Assembly (NCBI RefSeq): GCF_018736085.1
Contig: NZ_CP076134.1
Span: 4,350,501-4,414,500 of the forward strand
Reading direction: 5' to 3'
Origin: Bradyrhizobium sediminis
GTDB lineage: Bacteria > Pseudomonadota > Alphaproteobacteria > Rhizobiales > Xanthobacteraceae
DNA length: 64,000 bases
Shown: one piece after another, positions 35,605 to 43,938 of the stretch
How the letters are laid out: every line of letters starts with the position of its first letter
How positions within the stretch are numbered: the first letter of the stretch is position 1
Program-made: the position numbers and the translations under genes
The notes under the pieces: model-generated
Database searches by the model: none
What the model was told of the DNA's origin: nothing
What the model saw: the letters and a program-made list of their open reading frames with translations, nothing else

Positions 35605-36344
35605 AGACGATGACGAAGCTGCCCCGCGCGATGCTGATCGATATGGACGACACCATCCTGTCGGCCTATGGCCGCCCCGAAATCGCCTGGAACAACGTCG
35701 CGGCGGAATTCGCCGGCGAATTTGCGCCGCTGTCGCCGCAACAGGTTGCCGCCGCGATCGTGGATTCCGGCCGCAAGTTCTGGGCGAAGGCGCAAGCCGA
35801 GTGGCGATTGAAACTCGCCGAGGCAAGGCACGAGGTCGTCAGGGGTGGATTTGCGGCACTTGCCGCTGCCGGCCACTCCACCCTGTCGATGGATCTGGCG
35901 ATCCGGCTCGCCGACCGCTTCACCACCTATCGCGAAGAGGAGATGTTCGTTTTCCCCGGCGCGCATGATGCGATCGATGCCCTGAAAGCGCGCGGCGTGA
36001 AACTCGCGCTGGTGACCAACGGCGCCGCCGATGCCCAGCGCGCCAAGGTCGAGCGCTTTGAACTGACGCACCGCTTCGATCATATCCAGATCGAAGGCGA
36101 GCATGGTTTCGGCAAGCCGGAGGAGCGCGCCTACCACCATGCCATGCAGGCGCTCGGCGTCACCGCACCCGAGACCTGGATGATCGGCGACAATCTGGAA
36201 TGGGAAATCGAGGTGCCGCAGCGCCTCGGCATCTATGCGATCTGGATGGATGCGCATGGCGAAGGCCTGCCCGCCGACACCAGCATCAAGCCCGACCGCA
36301 TCATCCGCTCGCTGACCGAGCTGCTGCCTGACGAAGCAGCATGA
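35595..36344 (+). CDS. HAD-family hydrolase
   Basis: 249 residues. Motif I is DMDDT ([14 protein letters not shown]), motif II is [15 protein letters not shown], the catalytic lysine lies in [13 protein letters not shown] and motif IV is [18 protein letters not shown] helical cap (about 35-100) suggests a small-molecule phosphatase such as a haloacid-dehalogenase-like or YjjG-type enzyme. ATG 35595 overlaps the hemF stop; a second ATG at 35610 is possible. Substrate unknown. This is the last core gene before the accessory island. Confidence 0.92.
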   Translation: MAVKTMTKLPRAMLIDMDDTILSAYGRPEIAWNNVAAEFAGEFAPLSPQQVAAAIVDSGRKFWAKAQAEWRLKLAEARHEVVRGGFAALAAAGHSTLSMDLAIRLADRFTTYREEEMFVFPGAHDAIDALKARGVKLALVTNGAADAQRAKVERFELTHRFDHIQIEGEHGFGKPEERAYHHAMQALGVTAPETWMIGDNLEWEIEVPQRLGIYAIWMDAHGEGLPADTSIKPDRIIRSLTELLPDEAA

Positions 36345-36382
36345 AGCTTTTGCCGGTCCAAACCTCGACCCGGTCGCTCCCA

Positions 36383-36419
36383 ACCAAAAATATCGAAAAC
36401 AACCCCATGCAAAGTAAAA
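36383..36419. repeat. Short intergenic repeat, copy 2 (ACAACCCCATGCAAAGTA type)
   Basis: Closely matches 1532-1568. It lies in the 247-bp gap between the HAD gene and the IS1182-type element. Confidence 0.7.
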
Positions 36420-36591
36420 GTAGCGGGGTAGTCGCCGGCATATGCGATGCCAGCGACACCATTTGACCCGTCGAGGCTGGGCAAGAATGCTGATTATGAG
36501 GCTGGGGTGGCGCGGAAAGGACTGACTGCGAGCCACAGCAGGATTCTAGTCCGGAAGGGCCGCAAAGCAAGCTGAAGGGCGCGCAGAGTGC

Positions 36592-38106
36592 TTATAGGAA
36601 GGTTTTCGCGGGCAATGGCGCCTTTTCAAGGTACGCGACGAAGCGGTCGAAGCCGAGAATGTTGAGCACGCGAGTGAAATTGTAGCAGAGGGCCATCAGG
36701 CTCCATTCGCCACGGACCTTGTCGAAGCCGCGCACGAGAAAGTGCTGATACCCGGCGCGGCATTTGAGCGTTCCAAAGGGATGCTCGACGATGGCGGAAC
36801 GGCGGCGCATCAATTTTTTGGCCTCCTCACTTTCCATCCTCGCGCGGTGACGTTCGAGAACATCCTCGTGTTCCCAGCGAGCGATGCTCCGGTAAGGTGC
36901 CTTCGGGGCGAGACACTGCGCTCTCAGAGGACAGGCTGCGCAGGCCGCCTTGCGCCCCAGGTAGCGGATCTCGACGCGGCCGCTCGCATTCTTCCAGCGC
37001 CCTTCCGTTGGACGCAGCAGTTCTCCGGTCGGGCAACGGTAGACGTCGGCGCTCGCATCGTAGCGGAAATCCTTGCGGCTAAAGCGACCCTCCTCGAGCT
37101 TGCCATTGCCCTCATGCATCGGCACATAGGCTTTGATGCCGTCATCCTCGCAGGCCTTCAGGTCCTCGCTATTGTAATAGCCGGTATCGGCCGCCACCCG
37201 CAGGGTCTCCACATCGAGAACCTCTTTTGCCGCGTTTGCCATCTCATGAAGGTGGCCTGCATCGCTGCGATTGACGACCTCGCTGGTAACAATGAGCATG
37301 TGCTTGTCGTCGACAACGCTCTGCACGTTGTAGCCCGCAATGGTCTGATCGCCCTTGCTCAGAAGCCTCGCGTCGGGATCGGTCTTCGAGAGTTGCCCCT
37401 TGTTGCTTGTCTCCAAGTCCTTGAGGTCGGCTTGCGCGCGTTCGCGCCGGGCCATCAGCTCCTTCACCTTCTCGCCGACGTCGCCACTACCACCCTTGCC
37501 GTCGCCCCGCGAACCGTCGCTTCGCTGCTTGGCCTCTTCCGCATCATTGGCTTCGAGAGCCTTGCCATAGGCCTCGATCTCCTTGTCCAAGGCGGCGATC
37601 TGTTTGGTCAGCCTCCTTTGCGTGAAGATGCTTCCCTTGCTGGCGTTGCCGTGGAACAAGGCGCCGTCGAGCGCAACAAGGCTCCCTCCGATCAGATCGA
37701 GTTCGCGAAGCAGCAGCACGAAACTGCGGTTCGCGGCCTTCAGCGCTGCCCAGTTCTCCTTGCGGAAGTTGGCGATCGTCCGATAGCCCGGCCTCAGGTT
37801 CTTCAACAGCCAGATCAGCTCCAGATTGCGACCTGCTTCCCGTTCCAGCCGGCGCGATGATCTGACTTGGTTGATGTAGCCGTACAGATACAGCTTCAAC
37901 AGATCGGCCGGATCGTACGGTGGCTGCCCCATCTCGTCCGCCCCGCGCGCCGCATGGAGGAAACCGAGCTTTGCAAGGTCGAGGGCACACACAAAGCTCT
38001 CGATCGCCCGCACCGGGTTGTTCGGCCCGACATAATCCTCAATCCGTGGAGGAAGCAGGCTGGTCTGATCCCGGCTCGCGCCGGTCTTGAATGTGCGATT
38101 CGTCAT
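36592..38106 (-). mobile_element. IS1182-family transposase (intact)
   Basis: 504 residues, uninterrupted. The N-terminus MTNRTFKTGASRDQTSLLPPRIEDYVGPNNPVRAIE and LYLYGYINQVRSSRRLEREAGRNLELIWLL are the DUF772 region. The DDE domain follows, with VALDGALFHGNASKG, VAADTGYYNSEDLKACEDDGIKAYVP, and a cysteine-bearing segment AACAACPLRAQCLAP before RSAIVEHPFGTLKCRAGYQHFLVRG (catalytic Glu). It should be active on sequence grounds. Terminal inverted repeats were sought in the 36545-36591 and 38107-38180 flanks, but no convincing pair was found, so element ends are not given. It marks the left side of an accessory island. Confidence 0.92.
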
Positions 38107-38233
38107 GAACCGAATCGTACATCAACTCCTCAAAATGCCGAGTTCTTGCTCAGCCTCGTCGGGCAAATCAGCGGCATTGATTTAGCGTCAGACAAGCCCT
38201 TGTTGCCGGTCTTGTTTCCGGCCTTGCAACGAC

Positions 38234-38261
38234 GTTGAACAAATGTTATGTGTTGTTCAAC
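38234..38261. promoter_or_regulatory. Inverted-repeat operator of the toxin-antitoxin pair
   Basis: GTTGAACA and TGTTCAAC, perfect 8-bp arms with a 12-bp spacer, end 13 bp before the antitoxin ATG. This is the expected site for autorepression by antitoxin or the complex (inference). Confidence 0.65.
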
Positions 38262-38274
38262 AACGGAGATTGTC

Positions 38275-38571
38275 ATGGCAGTGCGGACCCGCACATCGAC
38301 AGAGGCCGAGGAGCGCATTGCACTCAAGCGCAACCGGCTCGTGCTCGAGCAGGCGCGCGCCGTCGGGTTGCTCGGTGAGGCCAAGAACACGCGCTTGTCC
38401 GGCCGCGTGCCGGCAGGCCTGATCGAAGCGGCAAAGAAGCGGGCCCACGTATCTTCCGATACCGAACTTCTGGAGCTTGCGTTGTCGCGTTTGGCGCTTG
38501 AAGACGATTTCGGCGCGCGTCTTGTCCGGCGCAAGGGAAGCGTCCCGGCAGATATCGATCTTGCCGTTTGA
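38275..38571 (+). CDS. Putative antitoxin of a VapBC-like pair
   Basis: 98 residues from ATG 38275, preceded by GGAG. It is a small charged protein: MAVRTRTSTEAEERIALKRNRLVLEQARAVG, then RVPAGLIEAAKKRAHVSSDTELLELALSRLALEDDFGARLV, which looks like a ribbon-helix-helix-style DNA-binding/dimer region, and a short C-tail. It does not match a named antitoxin family that I recognise. The identification rests on size, the inverted-repeat operator upstream, and the PIN-domain gene that follows with overlapping or near-contiguous coding. Confidence 0.75.
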   Translation: MAVRTRTSTEAEERIALKRNRLVLEQARAVGLLGEAKNTRLSGRVPAGLIEAAKKRAHVSSDTELLELALSRLALEDDFGARLVRRKGSVPADIDLAV

Positions 38572-38584
38572 TCTCCAGGGAACG

Positions 38585-39133
38585 TTGCGGAGGCTGAAGC
38601 CGCACAAGCGTTTGGAGCGGTTGACGCGACGAGCAGATTCCGAGCTTGCCTGGGCATCCGGCGAGCCGCTCATCGGCAGCCCGCTGATTCTCGATACATG
38701 CGTTTATCTCGACGTCTTGCAGGGGCGCACGCCGGAGGCCGTCGATGAATTGCTGACCTATCGCGTCTGCCACCACTCGGCCGTCTGCCTTGCCGAACTA
38801 ACGCATGTGTTCGGGCGGCTCGATCCGGCTCACCCCTCGACGAGTGCGGTTCTGCAAACAATACGGGATGTGATTGAAGACATTCCGCGGCATCGCCTGC
38901 AAGCTCCGGATACGGCGATGTGGGGCGAAGCGGGAATGCTTGCGGGCGAGCTCTTTCGTCTCAGCGGTGCGCCGAAGGGTGCGGGTCATGAGCGGAAATA
39001 CCTCAACGATGCGCTCATCTATCTTCAGGCGCGGGATATCGGTGCCAGCGTATTGACAGGGAATGTCGGCGACTTCGACTTCCTGAACCAACTTGTTCCG
39101 GGAGTTCCGATCATTCTGTATCGGCAGGCGTGA
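38585..39133 (+). CDS. PIN-domain toxin (VapC-like ribonuclease)
   Basis: About 182 residues. There is no ATG; TTG 38585 (after AGGGAA) or TTG 38561 (overlapping the antitoxin stop) are the plausible starts. The PIN fold shows PLILDTCVYLDVLQGR (first acidic residue, about position 37), CLAELTHVFGRL (Glu), KYLNDALIYLQARDIGASVLTGNVGDFDFL (two further Asp) and GVPIILY. All four metal-binding acids are present, so the nuclease should be active. VapC toxins cut specific tRNA or rRNA. The gene follows the antitoxin directly. Confidence 0.8.
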   Translation: MRRLKPHKRLERLTRRADSELAWASGEPLIGSPLILDTCVYLDVLQGRTPEAVDELLTYRVCHHSAVCLAELTHVFGRLDPAHPSTSAVLQTIRDVIEDIPRHRLQAPDTAMWGEAGMLAGELFRLSGAPKGAGHERKYLNDALIYLQARDIGASVLTGNVGDFDFLNQLVPGVPIILYRQA

Positions 39134-39332
39134 GCCAATGCCCGCAGCCGCTCAGAGAATTCCCGCGGTGCCGCAAGAACTCGGGTAGCGAAGGATTGGA
39201 AGCTGCCACGGCAGTCAGCTGCACAAGCCACCTCCCATTAAGGCGCGCGGGAATTCACTTCACCTCTCCCCACCTTCTTGCGGGGTGGTAAAGGCATTGG
39301 CGGACATCCGCTTTGGTGCGGATTCCGGACTC
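39134..39332. other. Non-coding flank between the toxin gene and the IS630 element
   Basis: About 200 bp without a supported gene. It includes CACCTTCTTGCGGGGTGG, a broken piece of an intergenic repeat, and GCGGACATCCGC, a short palindrome. Confidence 0.4.
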
Positions 39333-40381
39333 TAAAGCGGGATGGGGTTAGGTTGAATCGATTTGGGATTCCCAAATCAGCGTGTTTCTGATTCACCATG
39401 CAGGCTGGGTTAGGAGGCCAGCATGTATGGGCAAGCCTTACTCTCTGGATTTGCGCAAGCGTGTCGTGACGGCAATTGAGGGAGGGATGTCCCGCAATCA
39501 GGCCGCCAAGCGGTTTGGGGTCGCGATCAGCACGGCCATCGGCTGGATGCAGCGGGTCGAGGAGACCGGCAGCGTTGAGCCTGGCCAGATGGGTGGCCAC
39601 AAGCCGAAAGCAATTTCGGGAGATCACGCGGTCTGGCTGTCGCAGCGGCTCAGGGACAGCGATTTCACCATACGCGGGCTCGTTGCCGAACTCGCCGGAC
39701 GCGGCCTGAAGGTCGACTACCACTCGGTGTGGGACTTCGTGCATGCCGAGAAGCTCAGCTTCAAAAAAAAGCGTGGTGGCTGGCGAGCGCGATCGTCCCG
39801 ACGTGGCGCGGCGGCGGTCCCAGTGGACAAAGTATCAAGGTCGCGTCGAAGCTGAGCGGCTGGTCTTCATCGACGAGACCTGGACCCGGACCGATATGGC
39901 TCCCTTGCGGGGATGGGCACTGCGCGGGCGCAGACTGCCCGCCAAGGTTCCCCACGGGCGCTGGAAGACCATGACCTTCCTGGCGGCCCTGCGCCATGAC
40001 CGGATCGATGCGCCATGGTTCATCGAGGGACCGATCGATGGCGAGAGCTTTCGGACCTATGTCGAAAAGGCTCTCCTGCCGACCCTGCGGCCCGGCGACA
40101 TCGTCGTCATGGACAATCTCGGCAGCCACAAAAGCAAGAGCGTGCGTCAGCTCATCCGTTCTGCCGGTGCCAAGCTGTTCTTTCTGCCCAAATACTCACC
40201 CGACCTGAACCCGATCGAACAGGTCTTTGCCAAGCTCAAACATCTGCTCCGAAAGGCCGCCGCGCGAACCGTCGATGCGGTTTGCGCCGTAATCGGTCAG
40301 TTGCTCAACGCCTTCACACCCCAAGAATGCGCCAACTACCTCAAAAATTCAGGCTATCGAACCTAATGCCATCACGCTTTA
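39333..40381 (+). mobile_element. IS630-family insertion sequence
   Basis: About 1.05 kb bounded by TA dinucleotides (39333-39334 and 40380-40381), the target IS630 elements duplicate. The ends are imperfect inverted repeats: inward from the left AAGCGGGATGGGGTTAGGTT, and inward from the right, on the other strand, AAGCGTGATGGCATTAGGTT, 17 of 20 matching. The transposase reading frame fills it. Confidence 0.88.
39427..40366 (+). CDS. IS630 transposase, split by a frame change at an A8 run
   Basis: The first frame from ATG 39427 (MGKPYSLDLRKRVVTAIEGG) holds the HTH/linker region. The second, open from about 39743 to 40366, holds the DDE domain: VFIDETWTRTDMAPLRGW, VVMDNLGSHKS and LPKYSPDLNPIEQVFAKLK. 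They join at eight As (39763-39770). With seven As the frame would be continuous and read SFKKSVVAGERDRPDV, the usual IS630 sequence. So this is either programmed slippage/+1 frameshifting or a single-base insertion that inactivated the gene. IS630 elements of both kinds are known. All DDE acids are present. Confidence 0.85.
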
Positions 40382-40422
40382 GTCCGACATCGCGTCACGT
40401 CCGGAAAGTGCCATACCGGTCG

Positions 40423-40569
40423 TCACTGGACCGGCGCGAGGTCTCTCGTGGCGACGTAGCCGAGCGGCTTGCCTTGGGATGCGACCAGCGCCCAGCCGTT
40501 CCAGCTCTCAAGCACGATGAGAGGCGTCTTCGCCGACAGGCTGCGGACAACTGTGGTGATCTTGGACTT
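40423..40569 (-). pseudogene. 3' remnant of an SH3-domain protein gene
   Basis: The minus strand encodes 48 residues ending in a stop: KSKITTVVRSLSAKTPLIVL, then ESWNGWALVASQGKPLGYV and ATRDLAPVQ. The W-N-G-W-A-L-V and K-P-L-G-Y-V pattern is the C-terminal half of a bacterial SH3 (SH3_3) domain. No matching 5' part follows upstream, so it is a truncated leftover, probably trimmed when the island was rearranged. A different frame on the plus strand (about 40600-40676) ends in a Lys/Arg-rich tail and may be another scrap. Confidence 0.55.
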
Positions 40570-40798
40570 GCAAGGCGCAGGGCACCCAGCCCCGCGCCGT
40601 TGTCGAGAAGGGGAAGGATTTGAAGGCCGCCCCCGCCCGCAAACGCAAGGAGGGAGCAGCCAAACGTAAGGCCTAATTACTTAGGCCGAACGTGTGCCCG
40701 TACATGCTGAAGCCGCTTGTAGCGGATCCGAGTGTACGAGCGTACCCAATGCTTTTTGCGCATGAGGAATCTCCATTTTAGTTAATGGAAGTTCCCGG

Positions 40799-40829
40799 TT
40801 GACAAACTAGAGCGCAGTGCGAATCTAAA
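40799..40829 (+). promoter_or_regulatory. Promoter in the island, probably for a small RNA
   Basis: A perfect -35 TTGACA at 40799-40804 is followed 18-19 bases later by ATCTAA/TCTAAA as a possible -10. No coding frame follows before the terminator at 40893. Confidence 0.5.
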
Positions 40830-40834
40830 GTTTG

Positions 40835-40928
40835 CGAGGGCACATACGATCCGCTGTCCACCCGGGCACCGGTTGTCTTGTGGTCCAAAGGCGGGGCAGA
40901 TGACCCAATCATCTAGCCCCGTTTTTTT
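40835..40928 (+). ncRNA. Putative small RNA, about 95 nt
   Basis: A transcript from the promoter at 40799 would start near 40835 and end at the intrinsic terminator with seven Ts at 40922-40928. The interval has no start codon with a sensible frame. I do not recognise it. It lies tail-to-tail with the orphan gene at 40998-41723, so it is not a leader of that gene. Confidence 0.5.
40893..40928 (+). terminator. Intrinsic terminator of the putative small RNA
   Basis: GGGGCAGATGA-CCCAA-TCATCT(A)GCCCC forms an 11-bp stem with one bulged A and is followed by GTTTTTTT. Strong on the plus strand. Confidence 0.88.
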
Positions 40929-40997
40929 ATCAACTTTCCTGGGGCGGACTACTTCCCGGAAAGCATCTGGTTAAGACCGTCATTCGCAACCTCCAAT

Positions 40998-41723
40998 TCA
41001 ACTGAAAATGTCCGCCGACGCGGGTGTGTTCTCCGATCGAACATCCTCCATCGTCGGCAATCCTTTGCCGCTAGATTTTCTATATTCCTCGAAACGGCTC
41101 AAAAGTTGATCGCCGGCCTTTGAAAGGCGGTACTTGTGAACCACGCCGACCAAAACCTCATCAACAACGCCATCATGGATATCGGATCGCAACTGATCCC
41201 TAACGCGACGCTCTGGAAGCCTAGTTCGCTTTGTGACGTCGGCTAGCGTCAAAGCACCTGCGGCGCGAAGCGATATAAGAATAAAATACCGCTGCGGCCC
41301 TACTCGCGCGCGCCGCTGTCCAACCGCATGCGCGCCGGGTTGCCCCGTCGAAACCGGCGGCGCGGCGACACGCACCGCGCGGAGGACCTCCGGCTGATTG
41401 GTCGATGTCTGCGGGACGGCGGTTGACGGTGGCGGCGGGGGCACAGATGGCAACAAAACCGGCGGAGGTCCCGGAGGTGGCGGCGGGACATTGCGCACGG
41501 CATCGGGAGGAAGGCTGTCCAAATAGGCCAGTTGCATCGTTTGGGCTTGAAGAATTGCCTTCCGCTTTTCTTCAATGCCGTCTTCATCGAGCGCGCATTG
41601 AGCAATCTCGCGCTGGGCATTGGCCTTGCGCTTATCGATCTTGGACTTTTCTTCGTCCAATTGAGCCAAAAGCCGCTCATTCAGGACTTTAATCGAGTCG
41701 ATATATTGGGCGTGGTCGGCCAT
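40998..41723 (-). CDS. Unrecognised coiled-coil / poly-proline / winged-helix protein
   Basis: 241 residues from ATG 41723 (MADHAQYIDSI); an upstream in-frame start at 41780 would add 19 residues. Residues about 3-72 are a charged amphipathic helix, likely coiled coil (VLNERLLAQLDEEKSKIDKR). Residues about 77-100 contain three runs of four to five prolines with Gly/Pro/Leu/Val, and a Thr/Ala/Pro linker follows. Residues about 140-210 look like a winged helix (RYFILISLRAAGALTLADVT, then RLPERRVRDQLRSDIHDGVV and VGVVHKYRLSKAGDQLL). No known family is recognised. A hairpin overlaps its ribosome-binding site and a 29-bp palindrome lies upstream; both suggest tight control, possibly by itself. Confidence 0.72.
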   Translation of the reverse strand: MADHAQYIDSIKVLNERLLAQLDEEKSKIDKRKANAQREIAQCALDEDGIEEKRKAILQAQTMQLAYLDSLPPDAVRNVPPPPPGPPPVLLPSVPPPPPSTAVPQTSTNQPEVLRAVRVAAPPVSTGQPGAHAVGQRRARVGPQRYFILISLRAAGALTLADVTKRTRLPERRVRDQLRSDIHDGVVDEVLVGVVHKYRLSKAGDQLLSRFEEYRKSSGKGLPTMEDVRSENTPASADIFS

Positions 41724-41725
41724 AT

Positions 41726-41750
41726 AGTTCCCGGAGCAGTTACGGGAACT
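41726..41750 (-). promoter_or_regulatory. Hairpin over the ribosome-binding region of the orphan gene
   Basis: AGTTCCCG (41726-41733) and CGGGAACT (41743-41750) are perfect 8-bp arms with a 9-base spacer, ending 2 bp from the ATG at 41723. On the mRNA the arm CGGGAACT includes the only purine-rich ribosome-binding candidate, so folding could block translation. Confidence 0.5.
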
Positions 41751-41781
41751 ACAGCGTTTTTTGTCCCCCTTTGTTCGCAAG

Positions 41782-41810
41782 GTGTGACTGACTTATTAAG
41801 TCAGTCACAC
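41782..41810. promoter_or_regulatory. Perfect 29-bp palindrome upstream of the orphan gene
   Basis: GTGTGACTGACTTA, one T, then TAAGTCAGTCACAC. The two 14-bp arms match without error. It lies 58 bp before the orphan ATG and has no T-tract, so it reads as a protein-binding site rather than a terminator. Confidence 0.65.
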
Positions 41811-41906
41811 TTACCCATTTGCAATTGCGCCGAAGGCCGCCGGCCGGTCGCTGGCAAGTGGATGGCTAAGATTATATTCCTTGGCCCTTTGCCGCACGTA
41901 ACCAGT

Positions 41907-42674
41907 CTACAAGATCTGCGACACCGCCGTCGAAATCATCACCAGCCCGCCCGCGATCACCGCAACGTCGAGGATCGCGGTGTGGATATGCACCGGCATG
42001 CGCTCGACGAAGGCCCGCGCCAGAAACGCTCCGGGGATCGCGATTGCCCCGATCAGCAGGGCAAGGGCCAGCACCTGCGCGGTGATGACGCCGGCCAGCC
42101 CGAACACGGAAATCTTGATGATGCTGGTCGCGACCGAGATCACCGCGTCGGTGGCGATCACGGCCGCGCCGTCGAGACCGGCCGCCATCAGCAGCGACAG
42201 CAGGATCACGCCGGAGCCCGAGGTGCCGCCGACCACGACGCCGTAACCCACCGAGCCTGCGGCGAGCCCGGTGTCGCCGATCCTGACGTCGCGGCGCCGC
42301 GCCAGGCGGCGCAGCGGCACGCTCGATATCAGCATCGCCCCGATCACCAGCGCCGCACCGGCATTGGTGAGAAGCGTGTAGCCCCAGGCGCCGAGCGCGG
42401 TGGTGAACGCGGCCGCCGAGATCACGATCAGCGCGCGGCGGCCGTCGACATGTCTGAGATAGGCGGCAAAGCGGCCGAGATTGGTGAGGATCGCCGAGAT
42501 CGCGATGATCGGCACCACGGGCTCGGCGCCGATCAGCGGCACCAGAACCAGCGGCATCAGCGCGCCGGTGCCATAACCCGCAAGGCCGCCGACCACCGAG
42601 GCCAGCAACGCGACGCCGGCCACCAGCAGGAGCTGGGCCAGCGAGATATCGGCGAAGCCGGCAGGGATGCTCAA
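41907..42674 (-). CDS. TauE/SafE-family membrane exporter
   Basis: About 255 residues from TTG 42674 (SIPAGFADISLAQLLL); an ATG at 42728 would overlap pcnB by 47 bp. It has seven to eight hydrophobic helices with the family glycine motifs GGLAGYGTGALMPLVL near the N-terminus and GYGVVVGGTSGSGVILLSLLMAAGL in the second half, a duplicated half-channel pattern. TauE/SafE proteins move sulfite, sulfoacetate or other organic anions across the inner membrane; the substrate is unknown here. It follows pcnB by 7 bp and so belongs to the same minus-strand operon. First core gene right of the island. Confidence 0.88.
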   Translation of the reverse strand: MSIPAGFADISLAQLLLVAGVALLASVVGGLAGYGTGALMPLVLVPLIGAEPVVPIIAISAILTNLGRFAAYLRHVDGRRALIVISAAAFTTALGAWGYTLLTNAGAALVIGAMLISSVPLRRLARRRDVRIGDTGLAAGSVGYGVVVGGTSGSGVILLSLLMAAGLDGAAVIATDAVISVATSIIKISVFGLAGVITAQVLALALLIGAIAIPGAFLARAFVERMPVHIHTAILDVAVIAGGLVMISTAVSQIL

Positions 42675-42681
42675 AGAAGGC

Positions 42682-43938
42682 TCACAGCCTGTTGTCGCGG
42701 GCGAAGCGGGCCACGGCCCGATCGGCAATGCCGTTCACAACGGCCTCATCCAGCGGGAAGTCCGCCGCCAGCCAGGCGTCTTCGGCCAGCGCCAGCACCT
42801 GCCCGAGCAGCGGGCCCTCGGTTATGCCGCGCGCGATGAAATCGGCCGCCTTCAACGGGAATTTCGGGGCGCTCCAGCGTTTCGGCAGGGTCGCAAGTTC
42901 CCGCCAATGCGCCGTATCGACGCGCCCTCCCGCCCGCGCCCATGCCAGCATCAGCCGGTCCCGGTAACGCTCCTCGCCGAGCCGGTAGAGCCGTCGCCGC
43001 GCGGTGGCCTCGTCCATGCCGGCGAGCCGCCACCAGCGGTGGCCCATGGAATCGAGCGCCCTGGTTTCGGCGTTGGAGAGACGCATGCGCAGCGCGACGC
43101 GCTTAGCGTCCTCGGTGACGGCGACCGCGAGCGCGCCGAGCCGGCGAATCGGGTCCGGCGCCAGTCCGAGCAGGCGCTCCACCGCGATCATCGCGGCGAA
43201 CGGTCCGGTATAGGCGACGCCGCCGAAAATCGGCTGCAGCAGCCCGCCATCCGCCATCGCCTCGACCGCGCCGGCCGCGCCGCCGGCGACCATCAGCTTG
43301 AGCATTTCCATGCGCACGCGTTCGGCGGAAAGGGTCGCAAGGCCGGCGCGTGCGCCGATGCAGGCGAGGTATCCGGCGCGGTCGGGTTCGCCCGAGCCAT
43401 AGGCGGCGTGAATGCGGAAGAACCTGAGGATGCGCAGATAGTCCTCGGCGATGCGCGCCGCGGGATCGCCGATGAAGCGCACCCGTCCGGCCGCGATATC
43501 GCTCAGGCCGCCGACATGGTCATGCACGACACCCGCAGCATCGACCGACAGGCCGTTGATGGTGAAGTCGCGCCGTTCCGCGTCGCGGACCCAGTCGCGG
43601 CCGAACGCGACCGTCGCCTTGCGCCCGAAGGTTTCGGTGTCCTCGCGCAAGGTGGTGATCTCGAACGGATGCGCATCGACCACCAGCGTCACCGTGCCGT
43701 GGTCGATGCCGGTCGGCACGCACTTGATGCCGGCCGCCTTGGCGCGGCGGATCACCTCGGTGGGCAAGGCGGTGGTCGCGATATCGATATCGGCGACCGG
43801 GATCTTCAGCAGCGCATTGCGGACCGCGCCACCGACCACGCGCGCCTCCTCGCCGCTGCCGTTGAGCAACGCAAGCACGCGGGCCGCCGGACCGGATCTG
43901 AGCCAGGGCGCGTTGTCGGGCACCCGCGCCTCGCTCAT
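42682..43938 (-). CDS. pcnB: CCA tRNA nucleotidyltransferase / poly(A) polymerase
   Basis: 418 residues from ATG 43938 (MSEARVPDNAPWL), whose first bases overlap the preceding DUF6111 stop by 4 bp. This is a class II nucleotidyltransferase: EARVVGGAVRNALLKIPVADIDIATTALP with the metal-binding DxD, then RRDFTINGLSVD and RIAEDYLRILRFFRIHAAYG. It adds or repairs the tRNA 3' CCA end, or polyadenylates RNA. No HD domain is seen. Which activity dominates cannot be told from sequence. It is the fourth gene of the DUF1285-Nudix-DUF6111-pcnB-TauE operon. Confidence 0.94.
   Translation of the reverse strand: MSEARVPDNAPWLRSGPAARVLALLNGSGEEARVVGGAVRNALLKIPVADIDIATTALPTEVIRRAKAAGIKCVPTGIDHGTVTLVVDAHPFEITTLREDTETFGRKATVAFGRDWVRDAERRDFTINGLSVDAAGVVHDHVGGLSDIAAGRVRFIGDPAARIAEDYLRILRFFRIHAAYGSGEPDRAGYLACIGARAGLATLSAERVRMEMLKLMVAGGAAGAVEAMADGGLLQPIFGGVAYTGPFAAMIAVERLLGLAPDPIRRLGALAVAVTEDAKRVALRMRLSNAETRALDSMGHRWWRLAGMDEATARRRLYRLGEERYRDRLMLAWARAGGRVDTAHWRELATLPKRWSAPKFPLKAADFIARGITEGPLLGQVLALAEDAWLAADFPLDEAVVNGIADRAVARFARDNRL

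Noticed and set aside
36545..38180. Terminal inverted repeats of the IS1182-type element
   Set aside because: No convincing matching pair or target duplication was found by eye in the flanks, so ends were not called.
38130..38776. Minus-strand frames opposite the antitoxin and toxin genes
   Set aside because: They lack family patterns, whereas the plus strand shows a PIN domain, an operator and a Shine-Dalgarno site.
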